A stretch of DNA of 64,000 nt, from positions 18,962,177-19,026,176 of the forward strand of contig NC_085869.1 of the NCBI RefSeq assembly GCF_034702125.1, written 5' to 3'. Below the pieces are notes generated by a model that had not been told where the DNA came from, did no database searches, and saw only the letters and a list, made by a program, of their open reading frames with translations. Of the stretch, positions 12,092 through 23,049 are shown piece after piece; the stretch's first letter is position 1, and each line of letters starts with the position of its first letter. The DNA is from Engraulis encrasicolus (taxonomy: Eukaryota > Chordata > Actinopteri > Clupeiformes > Engraulidae). The translations under genes and the position numbers were made by a program.

Positions 12092-12912
12092 GTACGGCAA
12101 CTAATCATTGGGTTGATGTATGTTTAATGAAGTTGTTTGTACATTTCTTTCTGTTCATTTTTCGAGATCTTTCTTGGAATCTTGTGGGAGTTATTTTTGC
12201 GTAATATGAATGCTAACGCTAGCACCTATGACTACTTCTGCTCGGATGACCGGTTACACGTTTCAGCTGTAACTTGGATTGATTATGTAATGTTTTGCCT
12301 TTTAAAATTGAGGTTTAAAGATGCCAGTGGTTGTGTCGCGTCAGGGTGTGGAAAGCGTAAACAAGATTTTTCAGTTCCTGACATTCCTAAGCTAGTTGAC
12401 TAGCTCAAGAATCGGCTTTTGAGGCGTGAACATTCGGCCGTAGTGAACCTGTGAAGTTGGTCTACTTGGATGGTCAGTTGGCATTTGATGGCTATTGCAA
12501 TTTGACCAGCTTGTTATTAATAACACTGAACACTTGAAGTAGCTTGGTGTTGCGCCCGCCTCAAGAAGACGGTAGTTGTCATTCCAGCGATTTCTACCAG
12601 TCGGGGCATGCGTTCTGAAGCATTTCGACCCTGGTATGTAAGAAAGAAGGTCAAACTTGTGAGCTAGCGCAAGCTAACTAATGTTAGCAATCTGAAGCGA
12701 CACCGGCTTTTTGGATGTTGCGCAAGGGCCATCGCGTCATTCCATTACGAAAAGTGGTCCCCTGTTCGTCGCAGTGTGTTTTGGTTTTGTAACCCAGTTG
12801 AATTGGAGGATTCATTTGCGCTCAAGTTGACCGTATAGCGTAGCTTATACTACAGAGCTAACTGATATTAATTTGTAACGTCTTGGTATCTTTTACGATT
12901 CTTACAGATATA

Positions 12913-13323
12913 ATGGGAGACGTAAACAAAGGAAAGAAGGTTTTCGTTCAGAAGTGTGCGCAGTGCCACACGCTTGATGAAGGAGGAAAGCACAAAGTCG
13001 GGCCCAACCTTTGGGGTCTCTTCGGTCGCAAGACGGGGCAGGCTGAAGGTTACTCCTACACGGATGCCAACAAAGCGAAAGGTAACTTGCAAATATTTTT
13101 AAGGTTGATGTGATAATGGCGCTCTCCTAGTCCACGTTCACTGAGTATTATCTGACGATCATGAATGTGTTTTTTAGGTATTACCTGGGACGAGAAGACC
13201 CTCAATATCTACTTGGAAAACCCCAAGAAATACATTCCTGGTACCAAGATGATCTTTGCTGGCATCAAGAAGAAGGGTGAACGCGCTGATCTTATAGCAT
13301 ACATGAAGAGTGCCACTTCATAG
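12913..13323 (+). CDS. cycs: Cytochrome c, two coding exons, 104 aa
   Basis: Cytochrome c is the small haem protein of the mitochondrial intermembrane space. It carries electrons from complex III to complex IV and triggers the apoptosome when released. CDS segments are 12913-13081 and 13178-13323. The donor AAAG|GTAACT and acceptor TTTTTTAG|GTATTA split a Gly codon, at the conserved vertebrate position. The protein has the haem-binding CAQCH (Cys15, Cys18, His19) and the axial-ligand segment YIPGTKM, and ends KSATS. The residue pattern NLWGLF, YTDANK and FAGIKKK is the fish and testis-cytochrome type rather than the human somatic one. Met plus 103 residues equals the length known for tuna cytochrome c. 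The in-frame codons upstream (from 12883) lie in the intron and are not used. By position it corresponds to the mammalian testis cytochrome c locus (recalled synteny), so the family symbol is provisional. Confidence 0.97.
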
Positions 13324-13880
13324 ACTCTTGTTGCATTTCTTTTTTTTTATTGCCAGTTCTACCATCATGTCGTGTCTTATTTGTCTTGTTTTTCTCTTGT
13401 TTCCTGTCGGGAGGATCACATCGCTCTTAAACAACCACGTTTAAGCCTTAGTAGGTCTTCAATAGTTACCTTTATTTTTTTCCTTATTTACACGAGTCTC
13501 ACTTGCCAACAGCTGATGTTTTCGCAGTGATCAGGTCATTGTTCATCATGTGACTCCAGTTCATTCTTTCGCCTTGAATGAGTTAAGTATATCCCCTGGT
13601 TTAACAGGTGCTGTTATGATAAGTTATTGAACAATGTCTCACAACATGCCTTGTAAATCTGGATCAAACGACTGTATAAGAATCATTACTGTTCTCTTTC
13701 TCTGGTCTTAATTTGTCATTTGAACTTGTCTTATTTATGAGGTGTTTTTGGGTAGAACCAAATAGTTATTGAATTATGTATTCTGTCCTGCCCAAGGAAT
13801 GTAAATGTCAACGTTTCCTTGTGCTGATAATGTCAGTCTTATTCATCAGCATGAAATAAACAATTTTATCATAAATTAAC
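13324..13880 (+). other. cycs: Cytochrome c 3'UTR and poly(A) signal
   Basis: T-rich, AT-biased sequence follows the TAG stop. A canonical AATAAA at 13855-13860 is followed by a T-rich downstream element. No further open frame. The 3' end near 13880 is inferred from the signal. Confidence 0.75.
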
Positions 13881-14392
13881 ATTATTTTCCTTATTTATTT
13901 TCTTTAAGTATGTAAAGCTACAAGGTTTCCTGAATTGTTTTGCTTGGTTACTGGCAGTACATCAAATGGCCACATCTTTCATAGATTCATATTATATGGT
14001 CAGGGATGCTACACAGGCATGGCCTTATGAAGGTTTATGAAGGTATGAGGAAGGATTCAAAACTAGGTTTACATTACTGAAGATAAATAGTATGAAGCAC
14101 ATGTTGGACTTGCAGAATGGTTCATTTAGATGATGCAAATCTGTGAATAGTTATGGTCAAATGTGACTGACTGGGATATGGTTTATTTGTGTCTTCTGCT
14201 GGTCCTCTGAGCAAGTGTATACAGGGTGTCCCAAAATAATGTGCAATTAAACCTTCATGACAAAGTGCATCAGATTGTAGATTGTAGACATTTTATTCCA
14301 TCGCCTGTTCTCAAACTGACACAGGCACTGCTGACTAAGGGAATTGCAGTCCCTTTCAATGGCTTCAGTGAATTACAGGTCAGTGAGTGTAG
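13881..14392. other. Spacer, nothing recognised
   Basis: AT-rich sequence downstream of the cytochrome c poly(A) signal, with a small direct duplication (ATGAAGGTTTATGAAGGT near 14026-14045). I see no gene. Confidence 0.4.
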
Positions 14393-14603
14393 ACCAGGTT
14401 CCACCTATTCAAACTTGGGGCCCAGTTGAAATTTTCACAAATGGTTGGGGCCCACCTCTGACCCAATACAACTCAAATGGCCAACAGCGACACATGCATG
14501 CACACAGATAATCATATTTTTAGAAAATGCTTTCAAGCACCAATGGAATACTGACAAGGCCCATCAGTGGGCCCTGGCCCACAGTTTGAGAATCACTGGC
14601 ATC
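14393..14603. mobile_element. hAT-like non-autonomous fragment
   Basis: The left side has CCAGGTTCCACCTATTC and AAACTTGGGGCCC. The right side is GGCCCACAGTTTGAGAATCA followed by CTGG, the reverse of a CCAGTGATTCTCAAACTG end. No transposase. Confidence 0.45.
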
Positions 14604-14649
14604 GCCTATACATCTTCCTTCACGTCAGCCTATCTTGATCTGTAGACAC

Positions 14650-14937
14650 TTCAGAATACACTTACAAGCCTGACCTTGCTGTCATCAGGTACTTCAGTGA
14701 ATGAGCCTCAGTTCCTTGAAGGGGATGACCGTCAGTGACGTTAAAATCTGGTTAAAGTGATAAACATGGCTATGTAAACCTACAGGAAGTTGTAAATCTG
14801 ATAATAGATGACCTGTAGGTGTAAGTTTAGTTAAGAATATGACTACTTGAATCAAGGCTCTTTGTTGAGCTGATTTCCAGGTGAACCTAACGATTTTTTT
14901 TTCACTGGACCCCACTTTCTTGGAATATTCCCCTGAA
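14650..14937. mobile_element. Diverged relative of the 5828 MITE
   Basis: The right end, CTTGGAATATTCCCCTGAAA, and internal ATAAACATGGCTATGTAAACC and CCTACAGGAAGTTGTAAATC resemble the palindromic element at 5828-6028. The left end is not clear. Confidence 0.4.
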
Positions 14938-15236
14938 ATGAAAACTATTTGACCTTCTCACCTGGACTAAAAGCACTCAGGGTCAATTCGTGGTTCAGTT
15001 CTAAAGGTCTGAGACTGATCCCCCCCCCCCTCATATCACTCATGTCAGATCCCTTTGGGGGAAGCTGCCGACAACAGATCTTTATGACGAGCAGATAGTA
15101 TAGCATGGCCACACCCTTTGGACTATTGTGTAATTTGTGAGTCACTAGGTGAAACTTCTTTACAAAATATTCTGCATTCCTCAATGCTGCCATCTGCTGG
15201 ATGTTATGCGTAATGCTCACTGAATATTCCTCTAGT

Positions 15237-15370
15237 CCAGGGGTTCCCAAACTTTGCCATGACAAGGTCCCCTATACCAGTACATTCCAGCCAAGGCCCC
15301 CCTCACATGTCTCAATCATGCAAGGGGGCAGCCCCCAATGGCACCCCAAGGGAGCAGTGCGGCTGGACAG
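15237..15370. mobile_element. hAT-end repeat (CCAGGGGTTCCCAAACTT)
   Basis: The start CCAGGGGTTCCCAAACTTTG, then AAGGTCCCC and AAGGCCCCCC, matches a second copy at 44027-44100. This is the typical start of a hAT-type non-autonomous repeat; the other end is missing or diverged. Confidence 0.5.
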
Positions 15371-15507
15371 TACCATGCTCAGGGTAACTCAGTCATAGAG
15401 GAGGACGGGGAGAACATTGGACACTCCAATCCATTTGCATTAGGCTTTCTATTGCTAGACACCCAGTTATACTTTTGAATGGCCGTGCAACACTCTCTCA
15501 ATTCCCC

Positions 15508-15630
15508 CTGAGACAGGAGAAATCCGTATTCACCTTTTAACACTTCCTCCTACAATGATGTAAAAATCGTCATTTTGTGTCATTGTAGGAGGAAGTGTAA
15601 GAGAGGTGGATTTCTGTTGAGACTACAAGT
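15508..15630. repeat. Hairpin-forming inverted repeat
   Basis: Perfect 19-nt arms, ACACTTCCTCCTACAATGA (15540-15558) and TCATTGTAGGAGGAAGTGT (15580-15598), surround a 21-nt loop. An imperfect outer stem continues, with GGAGAAATCC..CACCT on the left pairing with AGGTGGATTTCTGTTG on the right. It could be a decayed MITE or an inverted-repeat transcript. No coding capacity. Confidence 0.65.
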
Positions 15631-15639
15631 CTTTTTCCC

Positions 15640-16380
15640 ACCCTTTCAACCCGCCCATAGGGGTTGGACCTAATGCGCTAACAGACCTATCACAAATCAG
15701 TGTGTCAGTGCTTTTGAAATCACTGGCATTGAGGCTCCAGTAAGTCACTAGGCTCATACGACTTAGATTTTTGTCGATCGATGGAGAAAAAACATGTGAG
15801 CGAGAACTTGTTTTCACGATGTGGGTGTTATTAAAACAGCGCATTTAAAGTCGGCCACAAATATGAACGAGACGATGAGCTCACACCAGCCAGTTTGTAT
15901 ACACCCATGAGTGAGTTGTTGACTAACCAGTTCATGGGCTCGTGACCTCGGAGGCGGTCTGCAGACGAGCGATGAAGGGGATAAGCAACTGCAGAGGTTG
16001 CAAGATCTGACTGCAGTTGCATTCATCACGCGATAGTTTGACACCATGTGACATGTCACCTCGTCAACACAACATCACAGAAATGTTGAAGTTTGACAGG
16101 AAATCTAACCGTCAAGCAGCATTTTCATCCAGAATGCATTGCTGTCTAAATGTGCATGCATGCGTTGATGACTAATCGAATGCACTTACTGGCAGAGCTG
16201 CCTGGGTGTGGCCGGTGGAACTCGAGCATTGCAATGCAATATGGGGATTGTTGTCACAAATCCACTAAAAAGTCGTTTTCTGCCTTTTCTCAGCCAAGAA
16301 GGCACCAAATTAGTGGGTAAACTACTACCCACTTTCAATACATTCATGTCTCCACCGGTGGAATGCCCCTTTAATTACTT
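15640..16380. other. Spacer, nothing recognised
   Basis: Only short, unsupported open frames. I see no gene or clear repeat. Confidence 0.35.
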
Positions 16381-16384
16381 TGCC

Positions 16385-16470
16385 CCACCAACCTGGCAGG
16401 TTGGGAGTTGAACCGCCAACCTTTGGGCTACAAGTCTGATGCCCTAATTGCTCACCCATGACTACCCTGG
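16385..16470 (-). mobile_element. tRNA-like SINE head, reverse fragment
   Basis: GGTTGGGAGTTGAACCGCCA is a reverse B-box, followed by GGGCTACAAGTCTGATGCCC. It resembles the tRNA-derived head of a SINE rather than a functional tRNA, because no acceptor-stem pairing is seen. Confidence 0.4.
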
Positions 16471-16693
16471 TGCCCTGGTGTTGAGTATTGCTGACTATCT
16501 ATTTTTGTTATGTATTGACTTCAGACACAAAGTCTGTAACCCTGCCACCACCACAACCAGGATTAATGGGAATGACATCAAAATTACATCAGTACATATA
16601 ACTGGGTTCCATCATAAACAACAAACTGACTTTTAATTGTACGACTGACAATTTTGCACAACATTGTGCAAAAAGGGGCAACAGCGTCTATAC

Positions 16694-16830
16694 CAGGGGT
16701 GGGGAACCTATGTCTGGAGGGCCATTTACGACCCTTGAGGCTGTCTTATCCGGCCCCCGACATAATTTTAATGTTATGCACTTTCACATGAACAGCCATA
16801 AAATCAACATCCAAAACATTACAAATGTTG
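16694..16830. mobile_element. hAT-end repeat (CAGGGGTGGGGAACC), partial
   Basis: CAGGGGTGGGGAACCTATGT followed by GGAGGGCCATT and TTATCCGGCCCCCGACATAA. Same family as 18239 and 37663. The distal end is not identifiable. Confidence 0.5.
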
Positions 16831-17244
16831 AAGAATCAAAACTGTGCTGTGCTGTGGCCTGAAGAATGCATTCCTGACCATTGAATAACCAGACAAAACA
16901 CAAGAAGTTAGTTGAGATAAGAACAGTCAAAATACACCACCTCATCTTCAAGTCAGCTTTTATTGTCACTTTCATCATATGCACAAGACATACAAGGAAG
17001 AATGAAATTACGTTTTCTCTCTATACCATGCCAGGACAAGACATATACAAAACTGACATTTTTCAGACTGACATAAAGTGCAAGACAGGACAGGTAACAG
17101 TGATGGACTGGTAACAATGGACAATAATAAATAATAAATACAGTACAAATGAACATTTAACATTCAAAATTTAACATTCAACATGTAACAGAGATGAGAT
17201 AAGTAAGAATGTAGAATCTTTCAGTGGCACTGAAGATAGACTTT

Positions 17245-17839
17245 GGCTGTGTCTCAAATCACGCACTTGTGCACTTCGGGCACTGTGTTTCAGTGCCTAG
17301 GGCGCTCACACTGAAAATTTCAGTTGAGCCAGTGCACTGAAAGTGCCAGGATGATCCCCTAACAATGGCGGAAAAATGCAGTGCTTGAATGATGGGCTGG
17401 ATCTCAAATGGCGCACTTGTGCACTTCGGGCACTATGTTTCAGTGCGTAACTAATACAGCATACACACTGAAACATGAACAATGACACAGAGGAAATGTG
17501 GCATTCAGTTCAGAGTTTGGTCAACAGTCCACTAATTCTGTAAGTACTGTTGATGGGGCACCAACCTTTTCATGCCAACCAAAAGTATTGTATGTGTGAT
17601 TGTTGTCCTTTGGGTTGCAGGAAATGTAAATACAAGCACCAGACGCTGGGCATTGTTAACAGTAGCCAACTGATATTTTGGCGAGCTAATGCCATGCTCA
17701 GCCGTCACTTCCAGCGAGGGCACAGTGCATAGTGCTCAAATTTTTCCACGGCACTATGCACTAAAGACCTCAGTGCACTGTGTGCACTGTGCACTGACTG
17801 TCAGTGCACTGACACAAGTGCGTGATTTGAGTCATAGCC
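17245..17839. mobile_element. Terminal-inverted-repeat element, about 595 bp
   Basis: The left end, GGCTGTGTCTCAAATCACGC then ACTTGTGCACTT, is inverted at the right as AAGTGCGTGATTTGAGTCAT then AGCC. A second internal copy of the left motif lies at about 17393 (GGCTGGATCTCAAATGGCGC), so there may be a nested or duplicated end. No transposase frame. Confidence 0.55.
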
Positions 17840-17982
17840 TCAGACTTATGTTTATTGATCTCAGAGGGAAATTTAGATCTCAGTAGACAAGCCCTCTGGC
17901 TCTCCATAATTGTTGGTGGATGTCAATGTGGACAAAAGTGTATTTATAGATGCTAAATAAGAATGGAAAAGGGCAGTCCACC

Positions 17983-18182
17983 AGGCTTGTACGAAATTTC
18001 GTATGGAAAGAATTTCAATTCAAAGTAATGCCATAATACACTAGGTGGTGGTGTTCTATGTACTTTCAATGGGTGTTGTAGGTTAAATTCAAAGAAATTC
18101 AAGGTAATGGCACCACCTAGTGTTCGTATTATGGCATTATTTTGAATTGAAATTCTTTCCATTCAGAATTTCGTACAAGCCT
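17983..18182. mobile_element. Palindromic MITE, 200 bp
   Basis: The left arm AGGCTTGTACGAAATTTCG and GGAAAGAATTTCAATTCAAA is inverted at the right as TTTGAATTGAAATTCTTTCC and GAATTTCGTACAAGCCT. The inner arms are CACTAGGTGGTGGTG and GGCACCACCTAGTG. No coding capacity. Confidence 0.7.
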
Positions 18183-18238
18183 GCAGTCCACACCCAGAAT
18201 GCATTAGATTTGAGATTACAATGCACATCCCATTAAAG

Positions 18239-18510
18239 CAGTAGTGGGGACCCTTTTTCATTCGAGGGGCCACTTCAAATTTTATGACGTCCTCCAAGGA
18301 CAAACACAAACCATTTCCAACCGTACTTTAGGCCTACACAGTATATTGAAGGCGGCCACCTTTACAACAGACCCCAACTTCACTAGGTACCCTGAATGGG
18401 TTAACTGTATTGCAAATGTAATTTCTAACGTTTCGTAACAAAAGATGCCATATTTCATGTGAAACTGCATAACATTGAAATTATGTCAGGGGCCGGATAA
18501 GACACCTAGA
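18239..18510. mobile_element. hAT-end repeat (same family as 37663)
   Basis: CAGTAGTGGGGACCCTTTTT, TTCGAGGGGCCACTTCAAAT and, at the right, GTCAGGGGCCGGATAAGAC parallel the full element at 37663-37986 in the same order. The right terminus is degenerate. Confidence 0.55.
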
Positions 18511-18884
18511 CATTCGGATAAGACAGATAAGAACTAGACATTCACATTCTTCACAGACCAACATGCTTGTTTTGTTGTATTTTTTTTCTTTTTCTCCTTT
18601 CCTCTCTAGATGAAACAACATTTTGCGGAATTTTAGTCTAGATACTCTTTCATGTGTAACGAGCCCTGAGGAAGGTCATCAGACCAAAAGCTTGGCTGCT
18701 AAAAAAGAACACAAAGACGATTTAAGTGTGCAGACATTTTTCTTTCTATTTAGTCTAGATACTCTGGAAAAGGACCGCCTGTCCTTGTCTGTTTGCCCAG
18801 AATCTGTACATCAGTCATTATGTCCACGGTCCTGTTATTGTCTTTGAATGGTAGGTCTGCCCACTGCGAAATAAGCTTAAAAAT

Positions 18885-19032
18885 TAACATTATTAAATTA
18901 AAACAGTATTTTGTCCCTTCAGACATGTGAGATTGCTCAAGGACACTTCAGCCGGATGACATGGGATTTGAACCTGCAACCTTCTGATTCCAAGACCGAG
19001 CTCTTCACTCTTCCACAGCTGCATGACATGAA
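18885..19032 (-). mobile_element. SINE family 1, reverse fragment
   Basis: GAGATTGCTCAAGGACACTT and GGGATTTGAACCTGCAACCT (reverse B-box) in the same order as the other reverse copies; the 3' tail is missing. Confidence 0.55.
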
Positions 19033-19612
19033 CACCTGGCTGCCAAACTCTGAGACAGTGAAGTGATGCCACTTGGTAAGTCACCTCAGCACCTCCAATT
19101 CATTACAACAGTTGTGGATTATAGGACAGGGAAATGGGCCTACACAATGTCAACACGACAAACAAACATTTGTATGACTTACTGAGCAGTGAGCAGCTGA
19201 GCACGCATAATCTCAAGTTTTCATCAAACACTGGGCATGGTTACATTCCCCTGTATTTCTAGGAATGCAATTTCATTCTGTGCACAGTTCGCTTATACCT
19301 CGGCCCGGTCCTAGCCACAGGTAGGCTACTGTATATCCAGCAATGTTGAAGAATTGAAGAGTTCAGATGCAAAACCCCCTAAGTGCCTTTTCAGAAAATA
19401 ATCTTAATTCATTTGTATTTAATACAATGCCATCAAAATTGCATATTTTTTTCATTTCATCTATGTAATACAACTATTTATATGTATTATCAAGTACATG
19501 AATGTAAACCAAACAAACAACTGGGTTCTCTAAAAATACAGAAGTGCAGGTCTTCAGAAATGGAGTTAGGGGGTTTTGCATCTGAACTCTTCAATTTGAA
19601 AAAAAAAAACAA

Positions 19613-19735
19613 CTGAATCCGGATCACCACCAAAATGTCATCACCTGTTCCTTGTGTTATTTCCAACAAATCCACAAAATTTCATCCAAATGCACTCAGA
19701 GAGGTGTGAAGGTGTTCGATAAAAAAATTGCCCCA
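19613..19735. repeat. Fragment of a CCGGATCACCACCAAAAT interspersed repeat
   Basis: CCGGATCACCACCAAAATGT, CACCTGTTCCTTGTG, TTCATCCAAATGCACTCAGA. A related copy is at 31890-32050 (GGATCACCACCAAAATGG .. GGCTCGGAGGTAA). The phrase is common in fish and resembles the 3' end of an RTE-like LINE. The family assignment is from memory and not certain. Confidence 0.4.
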
Positions 19736-19741
19736 TCCCAC

Positions 19742-19790
<49 letters not shown>
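19742..19790. repeat. (AAT)n microsatellite
   Basis: About sixteen AAT units, abutting the first 1.35-kb repeat copy. A similar array is at about 22098-22140. Confidence 0.9.
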
Positions 19791-19791
<1 letters not shown>

Positions 19792-19810
19792 CAATAGGCA
19801 TAATAATCAC

Positions 19811-21155
19811 AACTAGAAATGCATTCAGAGAACGCAGACCTCCGCCAAGGAAGTTCAGTTCGTTTTGGACATAGGTATAGAGTCATGATGTGGTTTCATG
19901 TATTTAGGCCTATAGGCTACATAGCATTTGTGTTCAGGTAATTGAACCGTCAAGTTGTAACCAAATTACAGTTCTCTCTGTCTCTTTTATCATTTCCATG
20001 TCCTCTAGCTGTGGACTGTTTAGTTCACCTTTGATTATTTTTTATTGGCAAAGTGATTGTTCATGCTATAGCCTATGCCTTCTGTGATTTGCCAATGCTC
20101 ATTGCTACATATTAGTCACATTGTTGATGATTGGCAGCATGCCTTTCATTAGGCTACCATCTAAAACAAAATAAAAAATTAAAAGCACAATTTTCATTGG
20201 CCAACACCCATAGTAGGCTACATATTCTACAGCAGTGCAGCGGTCCCCAACCCAACAAGACAACATACTGTAGGGCTACTTTGAGCCGTTCACTTAATTA
20301 TTGAATCAGAAATGTCCAAGAATCCCCTTATCCAGTGGCAGTGCATGGATGGTTGTGGAGTGTCAGTTATTGTTTTGGGCTATTTCGTAAGGCTAAACAA
20401 ACTTTTGAGAGGTAAATCCACTTGTATCATTTCTAGCTGTTTCAATATCGTGACACCAACGTTGTGCTACAAACGCAATTGCTTAGCGAGAGACATGCCG
20501 ACTTGACTAGTCGCAGCTAGCGGAATCATGCCTACCCCGACACTACACTTGTTGGAGAAGTTCCTCCTACCTGGGAATCCGTTCATGAGGGCGAGTTGGT
20601 CTTGGCGCTGCGGGCAGATGATCGGCACCCGGGCCTGCTCGCTATTTCGTATTGAAAATCACTGTTCGCCGCATCTCCAGCGTTCATTCGTTATGAAGTG
20701 TAGGAACTAGTCTATGGAATGTTTTGTAGTGCTGATGGCTTCAGTGCGCGGGGATTGGGGAAGCAGCAAATCACCGCGGACTAACGCAATTCGCGCGCGC
20801 CTTTCTGTGAGCTTAATTTCATATGAATGTTTTGTGACAGCATTGTGAACTTAAACGATATGCGAGGCTGAAGCTAAGGCTGCTTTTTGATAGCGATTTT
20901 GACTGCGGTAAGAATTTCACTTCAATGCTCTGCCCCTGTGTGGCTGCGTGAAAGTACGCCANCTCAGGGCTCCTCCTCACAGAGCCGTCCTCAGTGGTCC
21001 TTGCGCGCCCTGCGCGCCCTGTGGCAGGCCATGTAATAGCAGCGTGACGAACACACAGGCCATGTAATAGCAGCGTGACGAACACACAGGTAATAGCAGC
21101 GTGACGAACACACACAAATTCGGGCCATCACATAACCTCCTGGCGGAGGTAATAA
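19811..21155 (+). repeat. 1.35-kb repeat, copy A (complete)
   Basis: Begins AACTAGAAATGCATTCAGAG, with ACCTCCGCCAAGGAAG just inside, and ends CCTCCTGGCGGAGGTAATAA, so the ends carry short inverted CCTCCGCC/GGCGGAGG. Near the right end a unit of about 31 bp containing GTAATAGCAGCGTGACGAAC is repeated three times. No frame exceeds about 100 aa, so the copy looks non-autonomous. It is about 99% identical by eye to copies B (split) and C (inverted). One undetermined base (N) is at 20962. Superfamily not determined. Confidence 0.8.
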
Positions 21156-21808
21156 CTAGAAATGCATTCAGAGAACGCAGACCTCCGCCAAGGAAGTTCA
21201 GTTCGTTTTGGACATAGGTATAGAGTCATGATGTGGTTTCATGTATTTAGGCCTATAGGCTACATAGCATTTGTGTTCAGGTAATTGAACCGTCAAGTTG
21301 TAACCAAATTACAGTTCTCTCTGTCTCTTTTATCATTTCCATGTCCTCTAGCTGTGGACTGTTTAGTTCACCTTTGATTGTTTTTTATTGGCAAAGTGAT
21401 TGTTCATGCTATAGCCTATGCCTTCTGTGATTTGCCAATGCTCATTGCTACATATTAGTCACATTGTTGATGATTGGCAGCATGCCTTTCATTAGGCTAC
21501 CATCTAAAACAAAATAAAAAATTAAAAGCACAATTTTCATTGGCCAACACCCATAGTAGGCTACATATTCTACAGCAGTGCAGCGGTCCCCAACCCAACA
21601 AGACAACATACTGTAGGGCTACTTTGAGCCGTTCACTTAATTATTGAATCAGAAATGTCCAAGAATCCCCTTATCCAGTGGCAGTGCATGGATGGTTGTG
21701 CAGTGTCAGTTATTGTTTTGGGCTATTTCACAAGGCTAAACAAACTTTTGAGAGGTAAATCCACTTCTATCATTTCTAGCTGTTTCAATATCGTGACACC
21801 AACGTTGT
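21154..21808 (+). repeat. 1.35-kb repeat, copy B, left part
   Basis: Follows copy A head-to-tail, sharing the junction GGTAATAACTAGAAATG. It differs from A at about four or five of 655 positions. It breaks at ..CCAACGTTGT, exactly where copy A continues GTGCTACAAACG (20464-20470). The continuation is found at 29787. Confidence 0.85.
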
Positions 21809-22097
21809 CCCAGATAGCAAAAATGTTCTGGGCTTTTTATGGCCCAGAAACCTTGGTTCATCCTGGAAATATGCCGCAATATGTAGGGGTTACTCCCGGG
21901 CCTAAAACGGCCCACAAGATTTTGCCGGAATCATGCCAGAAAGCAGCCAGTAGAATGCCAAGAACGTTCGACAGAGTGCCGGCACCTTACCAGATGTTTG
22001 CCAGAAGACCCAGAAATGGCCCATGAGCCTACCACAAGATTGCCAGAACCCTACCGATTAAAACCCATAAATATGCCGGAATGTATTTAACCTTCCC

Positions 22098-22140
<43 letters not shown>
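22098..22140. repeat. (AAT)n microsatellite
   Basis: About fourteen AAT units just inside the left subterminal region of the 8-kb unit. Confidence 0.9.
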
Positions 22141-22142
<2 letters not shown>

Positions 22143-23049
22143 GAATAAAACCCACAAAAAATCATGCAAATTGGCCATTTATTATCTTTAGTAGGCTACA
22201 ACATTCATCCATTCAATAGATTTTGGAAATTGAAAATGTATGACATTTTAAACAAGAAAACAAAATGATCAAAATGCATTTTTTTTAAAACTCACAGCCT
22301 TTCTTAAAATATCCCTTCATGTTTTAAATGGAATTTTCCAAAAAACAAACCAGAAGATAAACACGTTTCTTAACATATCCATTTGAGTTATTAAAAAAAA
22401 CGTTCAGAAAATAAACAAAATAATAAACATTTTGTAACGCATAAACCTTTAAGATATCGGTGAGAAAAACGCACAAGACCTTGCAGTCGTACATTGTATT
22501 TTCTTCTGTGAACATGTATTAATCATGTACAAACATGTAAAATACATACAATCAGGGTGCGGTTTGTAGGGAGATTGTCCCCTCTTCTGGTTTTGATATT
22601 GTCACTTTTTCCACATGATTTTAATCATAGTTTAATGTAACTCCATTGATATTGTTGACATCTGAAACACATCCCCCTTTCTGGTTTTCTGACAAATCGC
22701 ACCCGGCATACAATATAAAAAGTCGAGTCCTTTCCTGAGACGTTCTGCAGTCAGGGAGCTCCTGAGACATTTGACCCACAGGTACCAAACATACCTTTTA
22801 AGGCGACATCTTTGTCATGATGTGTTAATTCAGCACTGTGGCATAAATCATCTCAATTACAAAATACATCAAAGTGAAGCGAATGGGTATACAAGAGTCC
22901 AAGGGTGTAACTTTGGCTTTGACATTGGTGGGGACAGGGACCTAATCCCCCCACCCCCACCCCCCAAAACTGCTACAAATGATATACCTTCAGTCGGTGT
23001 ACAACCGAATCAATCAATGACACACATTGATAGTTTACATGTCTGTTTA

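Noticed and set aside
12883..12912. Upstream in-frame ATG for cytochrome c
   Set aside because: It lies before the acceptor TTACAG, in the intron; the family start GDV.. follows the ATG at 12913.
20819..21115. 98-aa frames with repeated CVRHAAIT words in the 1.35-kb repeats (also 30144-30440 and 30575-30871)
   Set aside because: They arise from a 31-bp tandem unit and occur on either window strand only because the repeat is inverted; no gene evidence.
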